From: Nesterenkonia natronophila
Lineage (GTDB): Bacteria > Actinomycetota > Actinomycetes > Actinomycetales > Micrococcaceae
Length of the DNA: 64,000 bases
Direction: 5' to 3'
Assembly: GCF_003595215.1 (NCBI RefSeq)
Contig: NZ_QYZP01000002.1
Location: 1-64,000, forward strand
How positions within the stretch are numbered: the stretch's first letter is position 1; each line of letters opens with the position of its first letter. The notes beneath the pieces are model-generated. The model saw only the letters and a program-made list of their open reading frames with translations. It did no database searches and was not told the origin of the DNA. Positions 29,156 through 37,316 of the stretch are shown here, piece by piece. The position numbers and the translations under genes are program-made.

Positions 29156-29878
29156 TTGACTGATCTCATCGACACCACCGAGATGTATCTGCGAACGATT
29201 CTGGATCTAGAAGAGGAAGGGATCGTTCCGTTGCGCGCCCGCATCGCGGAACGCCTCGAGCATTCGGGTCCCACGGTCTCCCAAACGGTCGCGCGCATGG
29301 AGCGCGACGGCCTGCTGCGGCTGACGGAATCGCGGCACCTGGAACTGACTGATGAGGGCAGGGGGCGGGCGGTGCAGGTGATGCGCAAACATCGCCTGGC
29401 GGAACGGCTGCTCTCTGACGTGATTGGCCTGGAATGGCCTTACATACATGAAGAAGCCTGCCGTTGGGAGCACGTGATGAGCGAGCGGGTGGAGCGCCGG
29501 CTTGTGGAACTGCTCGACGATCCCGTGGAGTCTCCCTACGGCAACCCGATCCCCGGTCTGGAAGAGCTCGGAGTCAACGTTGGGGCGCATCCGGCGCAGT
29601 TGGCGCGGAAGAACCTGCGTGAGGTCGCCACAGAGTACGGCGCCGGGACGGGGGCTTCACTGTGGAAGGTTCAGCGTCTTGCCGAGTCTGTCCAGGTGGA
29701 GCCCGAAGTGCTGAGCCAGCTTCTTGACGTGGGCTTGCGGCCCGGTGCCTCCCTGAGGGTGACAGGGTTGAGCGAGGCCTACGCTGAGTTTGTGGTCGAT
29801 GACGATGTCGAGGGCCGCCTCGAAGTGGAGCTTCCCTTGGAGATCGCACAGCACATCTTCGTCAAGGAAGACCGCTAA
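29156..29878 (+). CDS. dtxR: DtxR/IdeR-family metal-dependent repressor
   Basis: Iron- (or manganese-) activated repressor of 240 residues. The winged helix is at about 5-70 (EHSGPTVSQTVARMERDGLL). The metal ligands match diphtheria DtxR position for position: Met10, His79, Glu83, His98, Cys102, Glu105 and His106. A C-terminal SH3-like FeoA domain occupies about 150-235. Cys102 points to the iron-type (DtxR/IdeR) rather than the manganese-type site. The start is TTG at 29156 with AAGGAG 8 bases upstream. It is divergent from serC. Confidence 0.94.
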   Translation: MTDLIDTTEMYLRTILDLEEEGIVPLRARIAERLEHSGPTVSQTVARMERDGLLRLTESRHLELTDEGRGRAVQVMRKHRLAERLLSDVIGLEWPYIHEEACRWEHVMSERVERRLVELLDDPVESPYGNPIPGLEELGVNVGAHPAQLARKNLREVATEYGAGTGASLWKVQRLAESVQVEPEVLSQLLDVGLRPGASLRVTGLSEAYAEFVVDDDVEGRLEVELPLEIAQHIFVKEDR

Positions 29879-29894
29879 CAGCTTCCTCACAAGC

Positions 29895-29930
29895 GTGACT
29901 CTGACCTGTCATCCGTGACGATTCCGTGAC
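29895..29930 (+). promoter_or_regulatory. Upstream GTGAC boxes
   Basis: GTGAC occurs at 29895, 29915 and 29926. The last two are 11 bases apart, the same step as in the promoter-proximal pair at 29968 and 29979. This is probably a second binding site for the regulator of the NlpC/P60 gene that follows. Confidence 0.45.
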
Positions 29931-29966
29931 AGTGTCCAGTGTGATTTTGGCCGACGCTGAGTAACT

Positions 29967-30007
29967 CGTGACCTAAGTGTGACATTTATATCAATCTGTT
30001 ATAAAGT
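29967..30007 (+). promoter_or_regulatory. Conserved 41-bp promoter block, copy A
   Basis: Direct repeat GTGAC (29968) and GTGAC (29979), with the second forming a -35-like TGTGAC, then 16 bases and TATAAA (30000-30005) followed by GT. The same layout, with no gaps, is found before the other two NlpC/P60 genes. Transcription should begin near 30012, giving a leader of about 120 bases. Confidence 0.72.
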
Positions 30008-30133
30008 CGGTCGCGTGCTCGGGGCAGATGTCCAAAATGCACCCGAGAATCTTCCAGCAGGCGCCAACCCTGCATGTCAGCTGGAGGAATGTTCGCTTAA
30101 CTGCCGCCCACTGCAGGGAGAGGTTTTATTCAC

Positions 30134-31276
30134 GTGACTGATAACAACACTTTCGTATCGCGCCGTGACCGCCGCGCTCGCAAGAGCTCCAGTGCAGGAC
30201 ACGCCGGCCGCACCACTGCTGCCGTCCTGGCCTCCGCAGGACTCGTAATCGGCACTGGCGTAGCAGCCGGGGCCGAGACTTCGGCCAATGATGGCCGCGC
30301 CTCGGGCACGGTTGAGGTTACCGCGGCGATGTTGAGCGTCGAGCGGGCCAGCGTCGAGGCGCCTGCAGTAGTGAGTACTCCCGCAGAAACCGCTCTGAGC
30401 TTCGAGCGTCCCGCGTTCTCCACCCAAAGCACTCCTGAGCCTGCTGAACCGGCACAGCCTGCGGAACCGGCAGAGCCTGCTGAACCGGCAGAGCCTGCTG
30501 AACCGGCAGAGCCTGCTGAACCGGCAGAGCCTGCTGAACCGGCAGAGCCTGCTGAACCGGCAGAGCCTGCTGAACCGGCTGAACCGGCTGAACCGGCAGA
30601 GCCTGCTCCGCAGCAGACTCAGGCCTCAGCTGGAGCCAGCAGCGCATCGGGTCAGTCCGGCTCCTCGAATGGTGGCAGCTCTTCTAGCCAGTCAGGCTCC
30701 ACTCAGTCCAGCTCTTCGAATGGGGGGAGCTCTTCGAGCGAGTCAGGTTCCTCTCAGTCCGGTTCGTCGAATGGGGGGAGCTCTTCGAGCGAGTCAGGTT
30801 CCTCTCAGTCCGGTTCGTCGAATGGTGGCAGCTCTTCTAGCCAGTCAGGCTCCACTCAGTCCAGCTCCTCGAATGGTGGCAGCTCTTCCAGCACCGCCAG
30901 CTCCTCACAGCAGTCTGCTCCTTCATCGGGGTCCGGTGGCCGCAGCAGCGTGGTTTCCGCCGCTTACTCAACCCTGGGCACTCCTCACGTGATGGGCGGA
31001 ACGACTCCGGGTTCCGGAATCGACTGCTCCGGCATGATCCAGTACGCCTATGCACAGGCCGGAATCAGCGTCCCGCGGACCACTCACGGCATGGCATCGC
31101 TGCCGCGCGTGTCCAGCCCAGCACCGGGAGACATCGTGCTGTCCAACGGCAACTCCCACGGAGGAATCTACGTTGGCAATGGTCAGGTCATCTCCACAAC
31201 TGCATCCGCTGGAGTGCGAGTTCACGATCTGCATGCTGGTTGGCACAACGTCACCACCTACCACCGCCCGGGCTAA
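30134..31276 (+). CDS. Secreted NlpC/P60 peptidoglycan hydrolase, paralogue A
   Basis: A 380-residue cell-wall endopeptidase. A basic start and a hydrophobic segment (about 28-46, ending in A-G-A-E) form a signal peptide. A stretch of Ala-Glu-Pro repeats (about 103-158) is followed by serine/glycine-rich 17-residue repeats (about 175-255). The C-terminal NlpC/P60 domain (about 272-380) has the nucleophile in IDCSGMI and the catalytic histidine in NSHGGIYVG. The family cuts peptide cross-links near D-Glu/mDAP (RipA-type). GTG at 30134 follows GGGAGAGG. The shared promoter block upstream ties it to paralogues B and C. Confidence 0.93.
   Translation: MTDNNTFVSRRDRRARKSSSAGHAGRTTAAVLASAGLVIGTGVAAGAETSANDGRASGTVEVTAAMLSVERASVEAPAVVSTPAETALSFERPAFSTQSTPEPAEPAQPAEPAEPAEPAEPAEPAEPAEPAEPAEPAEPAEPAEPAEPAEPAEPAEPAPQQTQASAGASSASGQSGSSNGGSSSSQSGSTQSSSSNGGSSSSESGSSQSGSSNGGSSSSESGSSQSGSSNGGSSSSQSGSTQSSSSNGGSSSSTASSSQQSAPSSGSGGRSSVVSAAYSTLGTPHVMGGTTPGSGIDCSGMIQYAYAQAGISVPRTTHGMASLPRVSSPAPGDIVLSNGNSHGGIYVGNGQVISTTASAGVRVHDLHAGWHNVTTYHRPG
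30437..30606 (+). repeat. 18-bp tandem repeat coding Ala-Glu-Pro units
   Basis: About nine copies of the 18-base unit GAGCCTGCTGAACCGGCA or close variants, all inside paralogue A. The near-identity at DNA level suggests recent expansion and likely length variation between strains. Confidence 0.9.
30658..30891 (+). repeat. 51-bp tandem repeat coding Ser/Gly-rich units
   Basis: Four to five units of 51 bases (17 codons, beginning around AATGGTGGCAGCTCTTC). Two variants are placed symmetrically, with Q-S-G-S-T-Q units outside and E-S-G-S-S-Q units inside. It encodes the flexible wall-spanning linker of paralogue A. Confidence 0.88.
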
Positions 31277-31304
31277 ACACGACTCGGTTAGATAACGAAT
31301 CTCA

Positions 31305-31348
31305 CGAGTGTGGGGCGCGACTCAGGCCTGAGTCGCGCCCCACACTCG
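31305..31348. terminator. 44-bp perfect palindrome terminator
   Basis: Two 22-base arms with no spacer: 31305-31326 is the exact reverse complement of 31327-31348. It lies 29 bases after the stop of paralogue A. Its GTGGGGCGCGACT core is nearly the same as the terminator core after paralogue B. Confidence 0.88.
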
Positions 31349-31460
31349 CATTTAAGCCTTCCCCTGGCTGCTCGATGCCCAAAAAGAGGGTCCAGAGTGG
31401 CGCTGAAGCACCAGATTCCCAGGCTCTACACAGGTCCAGATGTGCAAGTATTACGAGACT

Positions 31461-31501
31461 CGTAATCTAAATGTGACATCGAGACGTGTCCGTTATAAAG
31501 T
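31461..31501 (+). promoter_or_regulatory. Conserved 41-bp promoter block, copy B
   Basis: GTAAT (31462) and GTGAC (31473) are 11 bases apart; TGTGAC is followed after 16 bases by TATAAAGT (TATAAA at 31494-31499). The -10 ends 8 bases before the GTG start at 31508, so the mRNA would be leaderless. Confidence 0.72.
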
Positions 31502-31507
31502 CTTCCA

Positions 31508-32455
31508 GTGATGATCGAACAGACTCCCATTCAGACGCGGCGAGAGCGCCGCGTAGCTGCAGAAGCTGAAGCTCGGCTGGCTGCAAAGACTCGTGCGGCA
31601 AAGACCGGACGCAAAGTTGGCGTCGTCCTCGGAACTTCCGGACTCCTTCTGACGACCTCGGTCGCTGCCATGGCAGAAGGCGATCCTCAGTCCGAAGGTC
31701 GGGCCCAGGCCACACTGGCAGTTCAGCCCGCTGACGCCATCGAGTTAGCCTCTCAAGCGACCCCAGCTGCCGTGTCGGCGTCCACCGACGTGGAGCTGAC
31801 ATTCGACCGCCCAGCCGTCAGCTCTGAAGGACCGGCTGAGGCTGCCACTTCCAGCCAGCCAGCGACTGCAGAGCCAATTGCAGCGGAGTCCACCGCTGCT
31901 GAGTCCGCAGCGGTGGAGGTCCATACTGCAGAAACTGCAGAGACACAGACGACGACTGAGACAGTCGCGCAAACAACTGCCCAAACTACGCAGGCTGCTG
32001 AGACGCCGACCACAGAGGTCGCGGAGACACCAGCCACACAGACCGCTGAGGTCGCACAGACAGCCAGCAGCACTGTGGAGACCGAGCCCGCTCCGGCCGC
32101 TGGAAGCTCCGTAGTGAGCGCGGCCTACAGCGCAATCGGCACTCCGTATGTCTGGGCCGGCTCGACACTAGGCGGTATGGACTGTTCCGGCTTCATCAAC
32201 TGGGCCTACGCTCAGGCCGGCCAGCCGCTGCCCGGGGGCGCACGCAGCACCCACGGCATGATGGCCTCACTTCCGCGGGTCTCTTCACCGCAGCCCGGCG
32301 ATATCGTGGTGGTGGGTGGCATTCGGAGCCAGTACCACGCTGGAATCTACGTCGGCAATGGCCAGATGATCGGCGCACTCGCCGCCTCCGGGGTTACCAC
32401 CCACGGTTACCATGAGAGCTGGCACAACGTAATCGCGATCCTGCGCCCCTCCTGA
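31508..32455 (+). CDS. Secreted NlpC/P60 peptidoglycan hydrolase, paralogue B
   Basis: A 315-residue paralogue of A. A basic N terminus and hydrophobic segment (about 37-55, ending A-M-A-E) act as signal peptide. A Thr/Ala/Glu-rich linker (about 110-195) replaces the repeats of A. The NlpC/P60 domain (about 203-315) has MDCSGFI and YHAGIYVG with the catalytic Cys and His. Translation starts at GTG 31508 or the next codon ATG 31511. There is no ribosome-binding site, and the -10 lies 8 bases upstream, so this should be a leaderless mRNA. A and B lie in tandem with a terminator between them and are transcribed separately. Confidence 0.92.
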   Translation: MMIEQTPIQTRRERRVAAEAEARLAAKTRAAKTGRKVGVVLGTSGLLLTTSVAAMAEGDPQSEGRAQATLAVQPADAIELASQATPAAVSASTDVELTFDRPAVSSEGPAEAATSSQPATAEPIAAESTAAESAAVEVHTAETAETQTTTETVAQTTAQTTQAAETPTTEVAETPATQTAEVAQTASSTVETEPAPAAGSSVVSAAYSAIGTPYVWAGSTLGGMDCSGFINWAYAQAGQPLPGGARSTHGMMASLPRVSSPQPGDIVVVGGIRSQYHAGIYVGNGQMIGALAASGVTTHGYHESWHNVIAILRPS

Positions 32456-32482
32456 GGATCAGGGACCTAACGCTTCACATTC

Positions 32483-32515
32483 GTGGGGTGCGACTCTTTC
32501 GTAGTCGCACCCCAC
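32483..32515 (+). terminator. Terminator after paralogue B
   Basis: GTGGGGTGCGACT and AGTCGCACCCCAC pair over 13 bp with a 7-base loop, 27 bases after the stop. The core resembles the palindrome at 31305-31348. Confidence 0.85.
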
Positions 32516-32630
32516 AGGTGTTTCTGCAGACCGCGCGTACGCCCGGATGTCGCGCAGGGGCTTATAGTAATTTGAGGAACCCCCGCCACAGCAGAAGCAC
32601 GAGACACGGGGAGAAGACCCGGGAACACAC

Positions 32631-33134
32631 ATGCGAACCTTGGTGCTCAACGCAGGGTATGAGCCGCTGAACGTGGTGACATCGCGCCGCGCGGCGGTGC
32701 TTGTCATGCGCGGCAAGGCCAGCGTGCTGGCCGAAGACGGCCTCCCAATAGTCGCTCCCTCTGTTCTGATCCCGCGTCCGGCGGTGATCCTTCTTCATCA
32801 ATACGTGAGGGTGGCACGCAGGAACCCGGGGCCGCCCTCACGGCGCAGTGTCCTGCGGCGCGACCGAAAGCAGTGCGGTTATTGCGGGAGATCGGCAGCG
32901 ACGGTCGACCATGTGATCCCCAAGTCCCGGGGCGGAGATTCCAGCTGGGAGAATCTGCTGGCGTGCTGCGGCCCCTGCAACGTCCGCAAAGGGGACAAGA
33001 CTCTGGAGCAGCTGGGATGGAACCTGCTTACCACTCCACGAGTCCCACCTCACCATATGTGGCTCCCAGCCGAGCTCGATGCGCCGCGGGAGATCTGGAT
33101 GCCCTTCCTTGATTCCACGGCGCTCCCTGCGTGA
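32631..33134 (+). CDS. HNH endonuclease family protein
   Basis: A 167-residue HNH protein of the small chromosomal type common in actinobacteria. The N-terminal stretch LVLNAGYEPLNVVTSRRAA is characteristic. The HNH core (about 80-125) has a CGYCGR zinc knuckle, the catalytic TVDHVIPKSRGG, the asparagine in SWENLLACC and a second knuckle CGPCNVRKGD. It is probably not a homing or phage nuclease, because it stands alone between housekeeping genes. Its physiological DNA target is unknown. ATG at 32631 is weakly preceded by GGGAGAAG. Confidence 0.9.
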   Translation: MRTLVLNAGYEPLNVVTSRRAAVLVMRGKASVLAEDGLPIVAPSVLIPRPAVILLHQYVRVARRNPGPPSRRSVLRRDRKQCGYCGRSAATVDHVIPKSRGGDSSWENLLACCGPCNVRKGDKTLEQLGWNLLTTPRVPPHHMWLPAELDAPREIWMPFLDSTALPA

Positions 33135-33354
33135 AGCGTGAATCGCCCCCGCCGGACCCCTGAGGTCTGGCGCGCAGGCCCAATTCTGTAAATATTGGCT
33201 GTGTCCAATTCGTAGCGTAGGGTTGGGGGATATTGAACGTCATTGTTTTACCCCAGTGACCTCAAGTACCCCACACTGACCTGGCCTGGTTGGTGTGGCC
33301 CAGCACCGTGAACCTATCGGTGCATTGCAAGTAACACAGTAGTTAGGAACACAC

Positions 33355-33564
33355 ATGGCCACTGGCACCGTAAAATGGTTTAACGCCGAAAAGGGATACG
33401 GCTTCATTGCCCCCTCAGACGGTTCGGACGACGTATTCGTTCACTACAGCGCAATTGAGCCCGGCCACGGCGGGTTCAAGACTCTCGAGGAGAACCAGCA
33501 GGTTCAGTTCGAGACTGCATCCGGCCCCAAGGGCCTGCAGGCGGAGAACGTCAGCGCTGTCTGA
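33355..33564 (+). CDS. cspA: Cold-shock protein CspA type
   Basis: Short single-domain cold-shock protein, 69 residues. RNP1 is KGYGFI and RNP2 VFVHYSAI, and the start [10 protein letters not shown] is canonical. The 220-base upstream region before the ATG, which has no gene, leaves room for a long leader such as those that control csp mRNA stability. A strong terminator follows 20 bases after the stop. Confidence 0.97.
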   Translation: MATGTVKWFNAEKGYGFIAPSDGSDDVFVHYSAIEPGHGGFKTLEENQQVQFETASGPKGLQAENVSAV

Positions 33565-33583
33565 CCCCCACTCTTCCTAAAGA

Positions 33584-33624
33584 CCGGCCCCCGGTTCCAC
33601 TCCAAAGGTGGAACCGGGGGCCGG
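33584..33624. terminator. Terminator after cspA
   Basis: A perfect 17-bp stem (33584-33600 with 33608-33624) and a 7-base loop. It also faces the end of the convergent MarR gene. Confidence 0.93.
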
Positions 33625-33673
33625 ATCCGTTAAACCGCCGCCCACCCACTATTCATGTGGTTCTCGGCCGGTC

Positions 33674-34225
33674 TCATTCTGGGGGAACAGTGGCTGAGAG
33701 CGCATCGAGGAACCCAATGACAACCTCGCGTTCTTCCGCTGTCAGTGCAGCAGCCACATTGAACCGACCAGCATGGCTCCGGCCGACGATGCGCCGAGCT
33801 GTCTTCCGGGTCTCATCGGTCGCCTCGATCGCAGTACTCCTGCGATCCTCAGGGTGCGGCAGTCGGCGAATATGATCTCGCTCGGCGAGACGATCCAATA
33901 CCTTGGTCACCGCTGCAGTCGAGAGGCCCAGGTGCTGGGCAAGTTCGCTGGGAGTCGCCAGCCGCTGATTGACTTGGGCCGCGATAATGTACCGAAGGGC
34001 GCGCATATCGGACTCGCCCAGATCCATATCTTTCCGCATAGCCTCGCTCGTGCTGCGCTCAGCGTTGTGCCATCGTCTGAGCGACTCGAGGAGCCGAACG
34101 GTCTGATCGAGCTCAGCGTCGTCGAGCCACCGGTGCTTGACCAGTTCCTCATCCGGGTCCAGCAATCGAGGGTCCATCATGGAGGATTTTTCAGCCTCTC
34201 CAGGGCCTAGACCGTTCTTCGCCAT
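33674..34225 (-). CDS. MarR-family regulator, divergent from carotenoid operon
   Basis: A 183-residue MarR-type regulator with a long N-terminal arm. The winged helix is at about 85-150 (TPSELAQHLGLSTAAVTKVLDRLAER in part, and the wing HPEDRRSTAI). It stands head to head with the idi-crt operon, as CrtR does in Corynebacterium glutamicum, where a MarR-type protein represses the crt operon and responds to geranylgeranyl diphosphate. I infer the same role here. ATG has AAGGAA five bases upstream. Confidence 0.9.
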   Translation of the reverse strand: MAKNGLGPGEAEKSSMMDPRLLDPDEELVKHRWLDDAELDQTVRLLESLRRWHNAERSTSEAMRKDMDLGESDMRALRYIIAAQVNQRLATPSELAQHLGLSTAAVTKVLDRLAERDHIRRLPHPEDRRSTAIEATDETRKTARRIVGRSHAGRFNVAAALTAEEREVVIGFLDALSATVPPE

Positions 34226-34300
34226 AAGTCTTCCTTAGGTTACTATTAGACGAGCACAATGCTAGCTAAGTTAACTATTAACTATAGGGGTGCTGCCTAC
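34226..34300. promoter_or_regulatory. MarR / idi-crt divergent control region
   Basis: A distinctly AT-rich 75-base gap. It holds two adjoining copies of TTAACTA (34271-34277 and 34278-34284) followed by TATAGGGG, and the palindrome GCTAGC (34261-34266). These are candidate operator and promoter parts for the crt operon. Confidence 0.45.
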
Positions 34301-34867
34301 ATGCAGAGCTCAGCAGGTCACGTCGTGCTCCTCACCGACCAGGGTGAACCGTGTGGCACGGAACTCAAAGAGCGCGTCCATTCAAGCCAGACGCCACTGC
34401 ACCTTGGCTTCTCCTGTCACGTAATCAACTCCTCAGGAGAGGTGCTCGTGACGCGACGTGCGTTGGGCAAACTTACCTGGCCCGGTGTGTGGACGAATTC
34501 TTTCTGCGGTCATCCGCAGCCCTCAGAGAATCTCGAAGATGCTGTGCACCGACACGCCCGGCACGAGTTGGGCATCGAGTTGGACAACGTCTCGGTTGAG
34601 CTCCCAGATTTCCGGTACCGAGCAACCGATGCTTCGGGCGTCGTAGAAAATGAGATCTGTCCAGTGTTCTCCGCTTCAGCTGTGAGCGTCACTGAGCCGA
34701 ACCCCAAGGAAGTCGCCGAGTTCATGTGGGTCGAACCGGAGAGACTCGCGGCTGCTGTGGAGTCGGCCCCCTGGGCCTTTTCTCCATGGCTGGTAAGCCA
34801 AGCGGCACAACTCTCTATCTACCAAAGAGGTGCAGACACCTCCCGGGCTGGTCGAGGACATCAGTGA
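34301..34867 (+). CDS. idi: Isopentenyl-diphosphate isomerase type 1
   Basis: Nudix-fold enzyme interconverting IPP and DMAPP, the entry to carotenoid precursors. The 188-residue protein has the active-site cysteine in TNSFCGHPQPSE, the histidines in HLGFSCHV, and the glutamates in RHELGIEL and VENEIC. ATG at 34301 follows AGGGGTG. It is the first gene of the operon; its TGA overlaps the GTG of crtB. Confidence 0.94.
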   Translation: MQSSAGHVVLLTDQGEPCGTELKERVHSSQTPLHLGFSCHVINSSGEVLVTRRALGKLTWPGVWTNSFCGHPQPSENLEDAVHRHARHELGIELDNVSVELPDFRYRATDASGVVENEICPVFSASAVSVTEPNPKEVAEFMWVEPERLAAAVESAPWAFSPWLVSQAAQLSIYQRGADTSRAGRGHQ

Positions 34868-35757
34868 AGGCGCCTCAATTCTCCACGCACTTGGGACTGT
34901 ATTCGCGAACTGCGGAGAGGGCCTCGTCCCGCGTGATTCGCGAGTACTCGACGTCTTTTGGTCTCGCCACACGTTTGCTGCCGGCCCACACACGGGCCGG
35001 TATCTGCAACGTTTATGCTCTTGTCCGCATTGCAGACGAGATCGTTGACGGCACTGCGGAAGAGGCCGGGCTCGACGACGCCCTCCGCCGAGGAGTGTTG
35101 GACGCTTTGGAGGAAGAGACGCTTGCAGCTTTGGAACGTGGTTTCAGCGCCAATCTTGTTGTTCACTCCTTTGCGATGACTGGTCGAGCGGCCAGCATCG
35201 AAGAGTCCTTGGTCCGCGCCTTCTTTCGGTCCATGCGGAGAGACCTGGAGCCGGTGGTGTCGCTGAGCGAGGAACAGTACAGAACCTACGTACACGGTTC
35301 CGCCGAAGCAGTGGGTCTCATGTGTCTTCGAGTATTCCTGCAAGACCACCAGGTCTGGGAGGAAGACCTGAGTCGTCTTGAGGCTGGCGCCGCGCGGCTC
35401 GGTGCGGCCTTCCAGAAGATCAATTTCCTGCGCGACTTTGCCGAAGATTCCCAGCGACTTGGCCGCACGTACTTCCCCGGAACGTCCCCTGGGACCCTCA
35501 ATGACCACAGAAAGTCCGAAATCATCGCCGACATTGATGCTGATCTCGCCGAAGCACGCAGGGTGCTGCCCCTGCTGCCACCCGGTTCGCGCCGAGCCAC
35601 TGCCCTTGCGGCGGCTCTCTTCACGGAGCTCAATGAGCGGCTGCGCCGGGTGGACGCCGCGTCTCTCCATCAGGCCCGAGTCTCGGTACCGAACCGTGTC
35701 AAAGCACGAATCCTCGCTGAGACTCTGATTCCACTCCCATCGGGACGAGGATCATGA
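34864..35757 (+). CDS. crtB: Phytoene synthase
   Basis: Joins two GGPP molecules to phytoene. The 297-residue length is typical. The first Asp-rich motif is RIADEIVDGTAEEAG and the second NFLRDFAEDSQRLGR. GTG at 34864 overlaps the stop of idi (GTGA) and follows GAGG, so translation is coupled; the frame is open further upstream, but that would run through idi. GGPP synthase (crtE), its substrate source, is not in the operon. Confidence 0.95.
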   Translation: MKAPQFSTHLGLYSRTAERASSRVIREYSTSFGLATRLLPAHTRAGICNVYALVRIADEIVDGTAEEAGLDDALRRGVLDALEEETLAALERGFSANLVVHSFAMTGRAASIEESLVRAFFRSMRRDLEPVVSLSEEQYRTYVHGSAEAVGLMCLRVFLQDHQVWEEDLSRLEAGAARLGAAFQKINFLRDFAEDSQRLGRTYFPGTSPGTLNDHRKSEIIADIDADLAEARRVLPLLPPGSRRATALAAALFTELNERLRRVDAASLHQARVSVPNRVKARILAETLIPLPSGRGS

Positions 35758-37316
35758 GCCGGCGATCCGCGGTCGCTAGCAAGGCTGTGGTCATCGGCGG
35801 TGGATTCTCCGGATTGGCAACGGCAGCGATGCTGGCGCGCGACGGTCTTGAAGTGACGCTGTTGGAAGCCCGAAGTGAGCTTGGTGGGCGTGCCGCAGAG
35901 TGGACGCATGAGGGGTTCAGGTTCGAGACTGGGCCATCCTGGTACCTGATGCCTGAGGTCTTTGAGCATTTTTTCGAGCTGTTCGGCACATCAGTTGCTG
36001 ATGAGCTCGACCTTCAAGAGCTCGACCCCGCCTACCGAGTGTTCTTCGAAGGTCACGGCCAGCCGTTCGATCTCCCGGCGCAGCGGAGTAAGGAGGCCCT
36101 GTTGTCTTTGGGTATCTCCCCGGAGGCGCTCAACGACTACTTGGCCTCGGCTTCGGAGACTTACCAGTTGGCAACCCAGCGGTTGCTGTACTCCACCTTC
36201 TCCAATCTGGGGGCCTTTCTTGACCCCGCGCTGCTCAAGCGCCTCCCTAGACTTCTGCGTCTGCTCTCTGAGCCGCTTGATAGATTCATCGCCCGCCACA
36301 CCAAGGATGAGCGACTGCAGAAGATCCTCGGATACCCAGCAGTCTTCCTGGGCACTTCGCCATCCGATGCGCCGAGCCTCTATCACCTCATGAGTCATCT
36401 AGACATCTCCCAGGGAGTTCTCTACCCTCGAGGCGGTTTCAGTGCAGTCGTCGGTGCAGTGGCTCGCATGGCTGAACAGCAGGGTGTGAGTCTAAAGACG
36501 GGCTGCAGAGCCGAGCACATCACAACCTCCCGAGGCCGCACGACCGGTGTCCATTTCACAGATGCCAGGGGAAGGCGACAGTTCATCGCCGCTGATGTAG
36601 TGGTGGCCAGCGCTGATATGCATGTCACGGAAACTCAGCTGCTTGCGCCCCGGGACAGAACGCGATCGTCGCGCGCCTGGAAGCGCAGGGACCCTGGCCC
36701 CAGTGCAGTTCTGGCGCTGCTGGGAGTCCGGGGGAAAACTCCCCAGCTGACCCATCACACGCTGCTTTTCACCGAAAACTGGCAGCGGGGCTTCGATGAG
36801 ATCGCGGGGAAGACTCCAGCGGCGGGGCCGCCCCGATCAATCTATGTTTGCCGGCCCAGCGCCTCCGACGCTGTGGCCCCCGAAGGTCACGAGAATCTCT
36901 TTGTCTTGGTGCCCTTGCGCGCCGACACGTCCTTGGGATCCGGTGGCACCGACCGGACAGGTGACGAAGCAGTAGAGCGCGTCGTCGATGATTCCATCCG
37001 GCAAATCGCTGAATGGGCGGATATCCCTGATCTTGCTGAGCGGATTGTGGTTCGGAGAAGCGTGGGGCCAGCGGACTTCGCCCGTGACTTTGGGGCATGG
37101 CAGGGAGGGGCCCTCGGCCCCGCCCACACCCTGCGTCAAAGTGCGTTCTTCCGTGGACCTATCACTTCTCCCAAGGTAGAGGGACTCTTCTATGCTGGTT
37201 CAACCACGATGCCAGGAATTGGCGTGCCAATGTGCCTGATCAGCGCTGAGCTGGTGCTGAAGTCGGTACGAGGCGACACCAGGACAGGCCCGGTGGAGGC
37301 CTCGCGTGCCGGTTGA
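35754..37316 (+). CDS. crtI: Phytoene desaturase
   Basis: FAD-dependent desaturase turning phytoene into lycopene in four steps. The 520-residue protein starts with the dinucleotide-binding motif VVIGGGFSGLATAAMLA and ends with the family C-terminal block FYAGSTTMPGIGVPMCLIS. ATG overlaps the crtB stop by four bases (ATGA). Confidence 0.96.
   Translation: MSRRSAVASKAVVIGGGFSGLATAAMLARDGLEVTLLEARSELGGRAAEWTHEGFRFETGPSWYLMPEVFEHFFELFGTSVADELDLQELDPAYRVFFEGHGQPFDLPAQRSKEALLSLGISPEALNDYLASASETYQLATQRLLYSTFSNLGAFLDPALLKRLPRLLRLLSEPLDRFIARHTKDERLQKILGYPAVFLGTSPSDAPSLYHLMSHLDISQGVLYPRGGFSAVVGAVARMAEQQGVSLKTGCRAEHITTSRGRTTGVHFTDARGRRQFIAADVVVASADMHVTETQLLAPRDRTRSSRAWKRRDPGPSAVLALLGVRGKTPQLTHHTLLFTENWQRGFDEIAGKTPAAGPPRSIYVCRPSASDAVAPEGHENLFVLVPLRADTSLGSGGTDRTGDEAVERVVDDSIRQIAEWADIPDLAERIVVRRSVGPADFARDFGAWQGGALGPAHTLRQSAFFRGPITSPKVEGLFYAGSTTMPGIGVPMCLISAELVLKSVRGDTRTGPVEASRAG

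Noticed and set aside
30008..30133. Cyclic-di-AMP (ydaO) riboswitch in the leader of NlpC/P60 paralogue A
   Set aside because: Such riboswitches are known before actinobacterial wall-hydrolase genes, but the conserved core blocks are not present; only generic small stems are visible.
30437..30891. CRISPR-like repeat array
   Set aside because: The repeats are contiguous or nearly so, in frame, code for linker peptides, and there are no unique spacers or cas genes.
32631..33134. Homing endonuclease or phage terminase partner
   Set aside because: The HNH gene is not within an intron, intein or phage context, and resembles the stand-alone chromosomal type.
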